From a virus, in IMG/VR virus record IMGVR_UViG_3300017963_000208, positions 43,566 to 107,565 of that record: a stretch of 64,000 nucleotides of DNA; one strand, given 5' to 3'. Position 1 is the stretch's first letter. Each line of letters opens with the position of its first letter. Made by a program: the position numbers and the translations under genes. Below are positions 58,076-64,000 of this stretch, piece after piece. The notes below the pieces were generated by a model. That model ran no database searches. It was not told the DNA's origin and saw only the letters and a list, made by a program, of their open reading frames with translations.

Positions 58076-58615
58076 TTAGTCTCCTACCGCCGTCGATAGT
58101 TTGTGGGCCATCTCTATATCTTGTTTGAGTAAGGGCTTTTTCACCCTGTTTCGTAATATATAAGCCGGATGAAAGGCAGGAACCACTACAAAATCATGTA
58201 ACTCAAAGGCTCTGCCCCTCAATCTGGTTATACTTTCTTGTTTTCCGGTGAGCACCTGTGCAGCAAAAGTGCCGAGAGCTATAATCACTTTGGGTCGTAT
58301 CAGTTCTATTTGAGTACGGAGATAAGGAAAACAGGCATCTACTTCTTCTACTTCTGGATTTCTATTACTGGGAGGTCTACATTTGACTATGTTGGTGATA
58401 TACACTTGCTCCCTTTCTAGTCCTACCTCCGCTAATAATTCGTTCAATAATTGTCCAGACCTTCCGATGAAGGGCCTACCTTGTAAATCCTCATTCTTAC
58501 CTGGAGCCTCGCCCACAACCATAATAGTAGCGTCTGTTGAACCTTCGCCCACAATGGGTTGTTGACAAGTACTAATTAACTCACAGAGAGTACAGGTTTT
58601 AATCTGGTCAATCAT
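58076..58615 (-). CDS. Uracil-DNA glycosylase, family 4 (Fe-S)
   Basis: A 179-residue family 4 UDG: Cys8, Cys11, Cys79 and Cys95 can hold a 4Fe-4S cluster; GEAPG (35-39) and HPAY (149-152) are the catalytic and DNA-binding motifs. It removes uracil from DNA, so phage DNA should contain thymine, in agreement with dUTPase. It overlaps its upstream neighbour by 8 bases. Confidence 0.9.
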   Translation of the reverse strand: MIDQIKTCTLCELISTCQQPIVGEGSTDATIMVVGEAPGKNEDLQGRPFIGRSGQLLNELLAEVGLEREQVYITNIVKCRPPSNRNPEVEEVDACFPYLRTQIELIRPKVIIALGTFAAQVLTGKQESITRLRGRAFELHDFVVVPAFHPAYILRNRVKKPLLKQDIEMAHKLSTAVGD

Positions 58616-58832
58616 AAAATAGATAATCCTTCAACTGGGGGTAGACAGCCTCAATAAGCCACAGCATTTGGGCAGCGGTAAACTCCTTGTTACCTCCCAT
58701 CCAAAATTTCAACTCATCTTCCTCATTCTGGTAGATTACACAAATTCCCTTAATATCATCCCTTTTCTCATTGAGTTTAGTTAGAATATGCCCCGGTCCT
58801 CTACCATCTTTTAACCTAGTCACTTTGCCCAT
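58608..58832 (-). CDS. Small protein, unknown (74 aa)
   Basis: Starts MGKVTRLKDGRGPGHILTKL; body has ICVIYQNEEDELKFWMGG and a helical end. Might be a small regulator. Unknown. Confidence 0.55.
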   Translation of the reverse strand: MGKVTRLKDGRGPGHILTKLNEKRDDIKGICVIYQNEEDELKFWMGGNKEFTAAQMLWLIEAVYPQLKDYLFYD

Positions 58833-59421
58833 TGATAATCCTCTCTATCTCTGAGATGTGTACGGGCGTGTAATCCCAATTCTCCACAGATACATTTATC
58901 ATATTTTCCTGAATTTTCCAGGTGCTATGGTTGTGCCCGTGGATTAGCCATAAACCTTCGTTCTTGGGCCTAGACGCTATGAACATATTCTTATACTTCT
59001 CGCCTCTGTTCTTGAGGAACTCCAAATTCTCTGTAACCAGGTAAGGGTAATGGCAGAGAAGCACTTTCTGGCCAGCAATGGTTAGTTCTAATCTGTCATA
59101 AACTTCCGTAAATCCTATGTCTCTCATTCTTGTAGCACTACCGTCATGGTTGCCTTTGATTAGGAACTTAACTCCGTTTAGTTGATCGAGTAGGTTCTTC
59201 TCCCAACTCTTCCCACACATGGCGAAATCGCCCAAGTGGTAGATAATATCTCCCGGTTTAACCACTCGATTCCAATTCTCAATCATGGTTTTATTCATCT
59301 CATAAACATTCTCAAAAGGACGGTCCTCATATTTCATCACGTTTTTGTGATAGAAATGGGTATCCGCTATAAACCAGATATCTCTCTGGGTTCCTTCCGT
59401 GAAGTCATAATTATCTTGCAT
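58816..59421 (-). CDS. Calcineurin-like metallophosphoesterase C
   Basis: A 201-residue protein with DTH (residues 20-22), HLGDFAM, KGNHDG, LCHYPY and HGHNH, the full metal set of small phosphoesterases. Substrate unknown; such enzymes hydrolyse cyclic phosphodiesters or nucleotides. It overlaps the tagged gene upstream by 11 bases. Confidence 0.85.
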   Translation of the reverse strand: MQDNYDFTEGTQRDIWFIADTHFYHKNVMKYEDRPFENVYEMNKTMIENWNRVVKPGDIIYHLGDFAMCGKSWEKNLLDQLNGVKFLIKGNHDGSATRMRDIGFTEVYDRLELTIAGQKVLLCHYPYLVTENLEFLKNRGEKYKNMFIASRPKNEGLWLIHGHNHSTWKIQENMINVSVENWDYTPVHISEIERIINGQSD

Positions 59422-59695
59422 TTTTTCGAGCTTTCATAGTTTTTAGTATGTCTAAACGTAAATACCGGATATCCGCTACCGAGGAAGTACCGTTCTTATG
59501 CTTGACTAAATAAAGACCGTCCCGGTTCCAAGGTGCCCATTGTGGATCTTCCTTAGTTAGTTTTTTAATAATTTCTACCTCATCTTCTCGCCAGGTGCAA
59601 TTAATAACCAGATCATCCTGCACTTCTCCTTTTTGAGAAATGTCTAAATACGATAAGACGCCTCTATCTCCTGTTTTCAATTTAGGCTTTTTCAT
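59411..59695 (-). CDS. Small SH3-like protein with C-terminal tag (94 aa)
   Basis: Start at 59695 (MKKPKLKTGDRGVLSYLD); a GTG 9 bases upstream is also possible. It has strands with YLVKHKNGTSSVADI and ends LDILKTMKARKNAR. Overlaps its upstream neighbour by 14 bases. Confidence 0.7.
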   Translation of the reverse strand: MKKPKLKTGDRGVLSYLDISQKGEVQDDLVINCTWREDEVEIIKKLTKEDPQWAPWNRDGLYLVKHKNGTSSVADIRYLRLDILKTMKARKNAR

Positions 59696-59921
59696 TCTTT
59701 CCACGTTTCATGTACTTTAAAGTTTCCAATCTCATATTTTGTTCAGCAGCATAAAATACATCCACCTCATCAACTAGTATTCTATAACCATATTGGGGAG
59801 TATCAGATATATAGTCTTTTGAGTATGCTATTTCTACTCCAATTATGTGTCCAGTATAGCTATCTCCTGCATGACAAATAAAAGTTACTACCTCCCCTAT
59901 TTGAAACTTAGGCTGTTTCAT
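59682..59921 (-). CDS. Small SH3-like protein with C-terminal tag (79 aa)
   Basis: Start at 59921 (MKQPKFQIGEVVTFICHAGD), giving the usual 14-base overlap; the upstream extension is a shadow. It ends LETLKYMKRGKNEKA. Very similar in outline to the neighbour but with little sequence in common. Unknown. Confidence 0.7.
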   Translation of the reverse strand: MKQPKFQIGEVVTFICHAGDSYTGHIIGVEIAYSKDYISDTPQYGYRILVDEVDVFYAAEQNMRLETLKYMKRGKNEKA

Positions 59922-60759
59922 CCAAAATGTTCTTTCCTTTAACGTGGAAGCCAGCAGCAGCCTTATGTCCTCCCCCTCCATTAGCTTTTGCAACCTCACT
60001 AACATCGAAATCGCCTCTTGACCTTAGTGAAACAACCCAAGTACCTTTTTCTAGCTCAAAGAACGAAGCTGAGAATGGAGAATCAGGGTATTCTTCTAGC
60101 AGCAAGTGACATACATCAGAAACGTTTTGATTAGCATTTACAACAGGAACGATGTGGCCATCAATCTCGGTTAAATAGGCGCTCAAAACTGTTTGTTTAG
60201 TCTGTTGCTTCCTAAAACGCATGATAGCTTCTCCTCTGTCAACGACTCTGTAAAAATCTCCACTGTCTATGTTGTGTATTTCGTGCTCTAAACTCTCCCA
60301 TTCACCAAAATCTTTATCATAACTCCATATTAGAGCTGAAACCTCTTCTGAGTGGGGAAGTTTCCATTCCCATAAATCCCTATCCTGCACATACTGTAAC
60401 AACTTCGGTAAGTCCATGTCTGGGTGAAAATATTCCCAAGCCAACACAGCTCCCGATTTGTGCATATCGAAGTAAGCAAAGTCTAAATCTTTTAAGGCAG
60501 CCTCGGAGGTCTTGTGATGGTCTCTAACCACTACTTTCTTCATGCGTTGGTTCAATTCTACCAATATGTCTTTAGGATAAGACATATCGAGAATGTAGAC
60601 CTCAGAGTTGTCTCTCATCTGTGGTAGATGTTCGTGGTAAGCTACAGCTATGTATTTTGCCTTATCCCCAAATTTTTGCCAAGCGGCGTAGGCAGCTCCA
60701 AAGCCGTCCGCACAATTTGCATGATAAAGCACATATATTCTTCCTTGTCTGGGTGGCAT
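59908..60759 (-). CDS. DHH-family phosphoesterase
   Basis: A 283-residue protein: HANCADGFGAA (His13, Asp18), DMSYP, RDHHK (near 80) and the DHHA1-type end GGGGHKAAAGF near 265. DHH enzymes cut short RNAs (nanoRNases) or cyclic dinucleotides. Either role is useful in infection: RNA turnover or removal of defence signals. Substrate not determined by sequence. Confidence 0.8.
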   Translation of the reverse strand: MPPRQGRIYVLYHANCADGFGAAYAAWQKFGDKAKYIAVAYHEHLPQMRDNSEVYILDMSYPKDILVELNQRMKKVVVRDHHKTSEAALKDLDFAYFDMHKSGAVLAWEYFHPDMDLPKLLQYVQDRDLWEWKLPHSEEVSALIWSYDKDFGEWESLEHEIHNIDSGDFYRVVDRGEAIMRFRKQQTKQTVLSAYLTEIDGHIVPVVNANQNVSDVCHLLLEEYPDSPFSASFFELEKGTWVVSLRSRGDFDVSEVAKANGGGGHKAAAGFHVKGKNILDETA

Positions 60760-60971
60760 TATAGTTTAGTCTCCCCTCTGAGAATACGCCTTCTCATCCG
60801 TTTATTCACCTTGACCAAAATATTGTTCTCATATCTACAATCCATTTTTGTGCAAGAGTATCGAACTATTACCAGTTTCGGCCATGGTCCCTTGCACTGT
60901 AGGTGTTCGCTACGAATTATAGAACCATTTCCACATTTCGGGCACCAAGTTGTTTTACTTACCAGACTCAT
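60759..60971 (-). CDS. Zinc-binding small protein (70 aa)
   Basis: CPKCG near residue 10 and the later CKGPWPKLVIVRYSCTKMDC have a two-site or single C4 layout, with a basic Arg-rich end. Its stop overlaps the DHH gene ATG by one base. Probably nucleic acid-binding. Confidence 0.6.
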   Translation of the reverse strand: MSLVSKTTWCPKCGNGSIIRSEHLQCKGPWPKLVIVRYSCTKMDCRYENNILVKVNKRMRRRILRGETKL

Positions 60972-61408
60972 AGTTTTCTGACCTCTATTCCTGCCTTCTC
61001 AAGTAATTCAACTGATAGGGTCTCCTGGTTGTAGTCCTCTGCGTAGACTACTCTTTTAATTCCACCATTTATAATCATTTTTGTACAGGTTAGACAGGGG
61101 TAAAGAGTACTATACAGAGTTGACCCTGCGACTGCTGTTCCATGATAGGCTGCCTGAATTATTGCATTTTCCTCTGCGTGGGAGCACAAACACTTATCCA
61201 AATCCTTTCCGGAGGGAGTACTAGAGTTACATCTGGGGCAGCCTCCTTCGTCGCAGTTTGTGAGTCCAGAGGGAGTACCGTTATAACCTGTCGAAATTAT
61301 ACGCCGGCCTTTGACAAGCACGGCGGCCACTTGCCTCGAAACGCAGTTTGAGCGCCTCGCAACGGTCTGGGCTATACCCATGAAGTATTCATCCCAATCA
61401 GGTCTCAT
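60968..61408 (-). CDS. dCMP deaminase
   Basis: The start at 61408 (MRPDWDEYFMGIAQTVARRS) overlaps the upstream stop (TAATG); the long upstream extension is a shadow of a membrane ORF. Zn site: His77-Ala-Glu79 (HAEENAI) and PC-x2-C (Cys105, Cys108); a second Cys cluster (CDEGGCPRC) follows the usual insert. It makes dUMP for thymidylate synthesis. Confidence 0.93.
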   Translation of the reverse strand: MRPDWDEYFMGIAQTVARRSNCVSRQVAAVLVKGRRIISTGYNGTPSGLTNCDEGGCPRCNSSTPSGKDLDKCLCSHAEENAIIQAAYHGTAVAGSTLYSTLYPCLTCTKMIINGGIKRVVYAEDYNQETLSVELLEKAGIEVRKL

Positions 61409-61524
61409 TAATTGTCCTTGTTGCGGATTCTTGTGTCTTGAACCGAATAGTAACATAGGCACCAAATAGCAAAACTTCCAAAAGCTAGTACGCCTAAAAT
61501 AACACATGCTGTAGGCCAACCCAT
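61408..61524 (-). CDS. Small membrane protein (38 aa)
   Basis: Starts MGWPTACVILGVLAFGSFAI with one long hydrophobic stretch and a charged end. Both its ATG and its stop overlap neighbours (TAATG), so it fits exactly between the tagged gene and dCMP deaminase. Function unknown. Confidence 0.55.
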   Translation of the reverse strand: MGWPTACVILGVLAFGSFAIWCLCYYSVQDTRIRNKDN

Positions 61525-61733
61525 TACTTACTCTCCTTCTGTCTCTTCATATAACTGATAGTGTCTAATTCCCACAATCTTGGTGAAATAAATCCACTCC
61601 ACATATCTCCGTCCCAGTACATATCGTGGGTTGCTATAACTTTATTACCCTTAACCCAGGTCACAACCCCTTTAAGAACCTGACCATCTTTTAGTTTTCG
61701 TTCTATCTTATCTCCAACCTTAAACTTCGCCAT
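61524..61733 (-). CDS. Small SH3-like protein with C-terminal tag (69 aa)
   Basis: The clearest member: AKFKVGDKIERKLKDGQVLK at the start, VVTWVKGNKVIATHD, and the end LDTISYMKRQKESK. The whole protein is little more than a barrel plus the tag. It overlaps the zinc protein gene by 14 bases. Confidence 0.75.
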   Translation of the reverse strand: MAKFKVGDKIERKLKDGQVLKGVVTWVKGNKVIATHDMYWDGDMWSGFISPRLWELDTISYMKRQKESK

Positions 61734-61941
61734 TATCCTTCCCTACCTGCATGTACTCTATTATATTTAAGTACCTACGCCCCTCACATTGAGGGCACAC
61801 TCTTGTTTCAATATAATTAACCGTAATGGGGCCTAGAGCTTGATGCAGATAGTCCTCTCCGCAAATAACATTTTCTACTGGAATTTGTACGTCTATTGTA
61901 CCTGAACCGTTACAAAATTCGCATTTATATAGCTCGGCCAT
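61720..61941 (-). CDS. DnaJ-type zinc-finger protein with C-terminal tag (73 aa)
   Basis: CEFCNGSG near residue 7 and CPQCEGRR near residue 49 are the two halves of a DnaJ-like zinc finger. It ends LNIIEYMQVGKDNGEV, a tag variant (Gln for Lys). The fold differs from the SH3-like proteins. Unknown function. Confidence 0.65.
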   Translation of the reverse strand: MAELYKCEFCNGSGTIDVQIPVENVICGEDYLHQALGPITVNYIETRVCPQCEGRRYLNIIEYMQVGKDNGEV

Positions 61942-62138
61942 TACTTAAAAATCACTTTCAGGCCAACTATGGCCCCAATAATAAGAACAAAAAGGGCTAG
62001 AGGAATCCACAGGGGGCATAGGACCCACCACCAAGACCAGGTAATCTTACCCAGTAACTTGAGCGTGATGAACACCAAAGCCAATAGCCCTGGAAATCCA
62101 ATGTTCAATTTAGCTTCTGCTTTTCCTGACTGACTCAT
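61941..62138 (-). CDS. Membrane protein, Fragile-X-F/TMEM185-like (65 aa)
   Basis: Two hydrophobic segments with FPGLLALVFITLKLLGKITW and WSWWWVLCPLWIPL, typical of a short phage membrane family (transmembrane Fragile-X-F type). GGGAGG precedes the ATG. Its stop overlaps the next ATG. Function unknown. Confidence 0.7.
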   Translation of the reverse strand: MSQSGKAEAKLNIGFPGLLALVFITLKLLGKITWSWWWVLCPLWIPLALFVLIIGAIVGLKVIFK

Positions 62139-62343
62139 TGTTGCCTCCCTACTATTATCCTAACGTCTATACATCCGTAAACACTAACTATCTAATCTAT
62201 GGAATTGCTTTAACAATTCTAACTATACTCCGAAAGGTACAAGCAATTCTTTATTAGCACTACCATATCTAGGTTATTGTTTTATACTACATAATGCTAG
62301 TTATAATTGCTATAGCACTATATAGTATTATATAATAAGAATA
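62139..62343 (-). promoter_or_regulatory. Intergenic region with AT-rich tracts and inverted repeats
   Basis: The largest gap on this strand (205 bases). The half facing 62343 is a run of TATA-like tracts. The other half has GAATTGCTT (62202-62210) paired with AAGCAATTC (62241-62249), plus an internal CAATTC (62214-62219). It is a candidate promoter and operator for the operon starting at 62138. No tRNA or ORF is visible, and no strong -35/-10 pair could be fixed. Confidence 0.4.
62202..62249. repeat. Nested inverted repeat GAATTGCTT / AAGCAATTC
   Basis: A perfect 9-bp inverted repeat with a 30-base spacer. A shorter GAATTG/CAATTC pair (62202-62207 / 62214-62219) shares the left arm, so two alternative hairpins are possible. 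It may be an operator or a switch-like leader. Confidence 0.5.
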
Positions 62344-62646
62344 TTATATAGTCTCCTTTTTCTTCTTCATATACTCTAGTGGATAAATTTTAAACTCACC
62401 TTCTTTAGGCATTTCTGTAAGAACGGCCCAGTTTAGTCCGGCGTCATCCCAAAAACATACCCTCAAGTCCGGTAAGAGCCATCCAAAAGCCTGTGGCATT
62501 ATGTTTATCACAGGAGAGTATTCATGGCTATAGTTTTTTACATTTTTAACACTGGACAGAGTAGTGGTAGAAATTCGTACCCCATAAGTATTACAGTAGT
62601 AATCCATCTCCTCAACGGATTTCTGTAACAATTTACTCAGCTTCAC
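62344..62646 (-). CDS. Unknown small protein with C-terminal tag (100 aa)
   Basis: A mixed alpha/beta protein with INIMPQAFGWLLPDLRVCFW. It ends YPLEYMKKKKETI. It is the last gene before the 205-base gap, so the tag cannot be explained here by a ribosome site for a following gene. Unknown function. Confidence 0.65.
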   Translation of the reverse strand: MKLSKLLQKSVEEMDYYCNTYGVRISTTTLSSVKNVKNYSHEYSPVINIMPQAFGWLLPDLRVCFWDDAGLNWAVLTEMPKEGEFKIYPLEYMKKKKETI

Positions 62647-62890
62647 GTTCTTGCTCCATTGTTTTTATTGTATCTAACGTAATGCTTTCTTCTGCTACTT
62701 CAGCTATAAACTCCCTACCAGCCTCTTTGTCAAAATAATTAACAAGATACATTGGAAATTCCTCAACGCCATAATCGGTATGATAGAATCTTCTTACCAC
62801 TTCTCCCACCTGAGTTACAACCTTCTTGCATCCCCAATCAAGTGACCGAAAGTATACGATATCTCCCACTCTATACTTAAATACACTCAT
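62633..62890 (-). CDS. Small SH3-like protein with C-terminal tag (85 aa)
   Basis: MSVFKYRVGDIVYFRSLDWG, strands with EFPMYLVNYFDKEAG, end LDTIKTMEQEREAE (tag with Glu for Lys). Overlaps neighbours by 14 bases each. Unknown. Confidence 0.65.
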   Translation of the reverse strand: MSVFKYRVGDIVYFRSLDWGCKKVVTQVGEVVRRFYHTDYGVEEFPMYLVNYFDKEAGREFIAEVAEESITLDTIKTMEQEREAE

Positions 62891-63182
62891 CCTTTTTACG
62901 GCCCTTCATAGATTCGATTGTATTGACCACAGGGATTTTTCCGTAACTGGGGTGAATTTCCCTGTGAAACCTAGAATATTCTTGGAAATAAAAGTTACCC
63001 ACAACCTCACTTCTGTGGGCTGTTTCACAATGCTTAGTCAGCTCAAGCTCAACCATGATTCTAGAAGATTCGGGGTGGTGAATATCCAGATCAGCAAAAA
63101 TATCTTTGACTCGGATTGTACAACCACAGGTAAGGTCAAAAGCGACCCCAACTAACTTGTCATTATCCCCCGGTCTTTTCAT
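62877..63182 (-). CDS. Small protein with Cys-Gly-Cys and C-terminal tag (101 aa)
   Basis: AFDLTCGCTIRVKDIF near residue 14 and a later His/Cys may bind metal. It ends VNTIESMKGRKKDECI. Overlaps both neighbours. It resembles the 47283-47645 protein in the 'CGC' plus tag layout. Unknown. Confidence 0.65.
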   Translation of the reverse strand: MKRPGDNDKLVGVAFDLTCGCTIRVKDIFADLDIHHPESSRIMVELELTKHCETAHRSEVVGNFYFQEYSRFHREIHPSYGKIPVVNTIESMKGRKKDECI

Positions 63183-63549
63183 TCTGTGCCTCTAGTTCTT
63201 TCTTTTTAAGTTCAGCTAACTCTTTCAGTTCTTCCTTCCGCTTGCGCTTGATTCGCAGGATTCCATCGGTAAAGCTCTCACGCAGTTTCATGGTAGCAAT
63301 CACATCCACTTCTAAATACCTGGTATCAAACTCTCTAGAACGATGTAGATGAAATACTTTAGTATCATCAGAAAAATTAAAGAAGGCTACTTCAGCGATA
63401 TAATAGGTTTCTTGGCCCTCATGGTAATCTTTAATTTCCCGACTGCCATGTACCATCACAGGAATACCGTTTAATTCAGCGAGGTTATGGTCATCGGGGT
63501 AAGAGATTCTAGCAATAGTCCGTTGTTCTATATTCTTTATTTCATTCAT
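63163..63549 (-). CDS. Small beta-rich protein with tag followed by helical tail (128 aa)
   Basis: Residues 1-80 are strand-rich (TIARISYPDDHNLAELNG, YYIAEVAFFNFSD), VDVIATMKLRESF near residue 83 matches the tag, and a charged helix of about 35 residues follows. So the tag here is not terminal. Unknown function. Confidence 0.6.
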   Translation of the reverse strand: MNEIKNIEQRTIARISYPDDHNLAELNGIPVMVHGSREIKDYHEGQETYYIAEVAFFNFSDDTKVFHLHRSREFDTRYLEVDVIATMKLRESFTDGILRIKRKRKEELKELAELKKKELEAQNEKTGG

Positions 63550-63561
63550 ACTTAGATCCTA

Positions 63562-64000
63562 TCACTTATTCTCAGCTTTGTCAAGCTGGATATCCTCTTC
63601 TTTTATGAAACTATCTAAGGAGCTTCCTGCGTAGGGATTTCCCTGACTCTGTTCTCTAATATCCTGAATTTCCTCACACTTGTCTGTGAAGAGAATACCG
63701 TCAAGATGATCTATTTCATGCTGAATAATAAAAGATTCTATGTCGTAGGCCATCCCTGTGATATTATTGTTGTTCAAGTCAAGAAACTGTACTTTGATTT
63801 CTTTATGCCGCTTCACTTTACCATACTTATATGGCACAGAAAAGCAAGCCTCATCACTATCCACCAACTCTTCTGATTTTTCTACAATCACAGGATTGAT
63901 CATTACCTGTGCTGCTTTTTCCTTGTCCGGTTTGACAACTATAATTCTGTAGTGCTCATTAATTTGAATGGCAGATAAACCTACTCCATTACTGGCAACT
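63562..64000 (-). CDS. def: Peptide deformylase (5' end outside window)
   Basis: The frame stays open to the window edge (first full codon at 63999), and the part beyond the apparent ATG at 63903 contains GVGLSAIQI, the first deformylase motif, so the true start lies outside. DEACFSVP is the second motif (Cys metal ligand) and QHEIDHLDG the third (two His, catalytic Glu). It removes N-formyl groups from new proteins. Phage and organelle versions often lack the C-terminal extension; here an acidic tail of about 50 residues follows. Confidence 0.9.
   Translation of the reverse strand, partial: VASNGVGLSAIQINEHYRIIVVKPDKEKAAQVMINPVIVEKSEELVDSDEACFSVPYKYGKVKRHKEIKVQFLDLNNNNITGMAYDIESFIIQHEIDHLDGILFTDKCEEIQDIREQSQGNPYAGSSLDSFIKEEDIQLDKAENK

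Noticed and set aside
61409-61519. N-terminal extension of dCMP deaminase
   Set aside because: This part is better explained by a separate 38-residue membrane protein in another frame with exact TAATG junctions at both ends.

Overview
The window is part of a tailed bacteriophage genome with a contractile, T4/P2-like tail (myovirus type). The tail module is complete from the end of the tape measure gene to the fibres, and the rest is dense phage replication, nucleotide and small-ORF content with almost no intergenic DNA. The DNA is moderately AT-rich. Signal peptides, lipoprotein signals and lysis genes suggest a host with a Gram-negative type envelope, but the host cannot be named from this sequence. 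I see no integrase, tRNA, rRNA, CRISPR array or insertion sequence.

Region 1 (1-22.74 kb, all on +) is one late operon: tape measure C-terminus, tube/LysM-type protein, gp53-like wedge, gp27/GpD-like hub, gp5/gpV-like spike, a 73-residue protein, gp25-like wedge, gp6/J-like wedge, three tandem beta-helix fibre or spike proteins, a small protein, a gpI-like protein, a large protein with two LamG-like domains, a His-rich fibre, and a lysis cassette (56-residue protein, membrane/coiled-coil protein, amidase). It meets the minus-strand genes at 22.74-22.80 kb, where two hairpins form a convergent terminator.

Region 2 (22.8-64 kb, all on -) carries about 80 genes, mostly overlapping by 1-26 bases. 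From high to low coordinates: peptide deformylase (cut by the window edge), many tiny proteins, dCMP deaminase, DHH phosphoesterase, phosphoesterase, uracil-DNA glycosylase, lipoproteins, an RNA ligase, ThyX, a Cys-rich double-HTH regulator, class II ribonucleotide reductase, macro domain and RlaP-like nucleotidyltransferase, a coiled-coil/basic protein, a RecB-like exonuclease with a Rad52-type annealase, a primase-DnaB fusion, a family A DNA polymerase, dNMP kinase, PhoH, two ClpP-like proteins, a RuvC-like resolvase, a block of envelope proteins, RecA with a Ref-like HNH protein, a C5-cytosine methyltransferase, dUTPase and a radical SAM protein.

The genes combine into de novo dTTP synthesis with uracil exclusion (reductase, dCMP deaminase, dUTPase, ThyX, dNMP kinase, UDG), self-contained replication and recombination (Pol, primase-helicase, RecA, exonuclease, annealase, two resolvase-like nucleases), and a possible RNA repair set (RNA ligase, RlaP-like enzyme, macro domain, HAD and metallophosphoesterases).

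The most striking unexplained signal is a short helical motif, roughly [ILV]-x-x-M-K-x-x-K, at or near the C-terminus of about 19 otherwise dissimilar small minus-strand proteins (SH3-like, zinc-ribbon, beta-helix and unclassified). I propose it is a common docking tag. A second is a 28-base regulatory element, GGTAAGTRG-N12-AGAGGR (minus strand), found three times, each in the gap that begins a minus-strand operon. Others are a long open alternative frame inside the methyltransferase gene, an exported ClpP-like protein, and a tail-tube-like gene placed in the non-structural strand among envelope genes.
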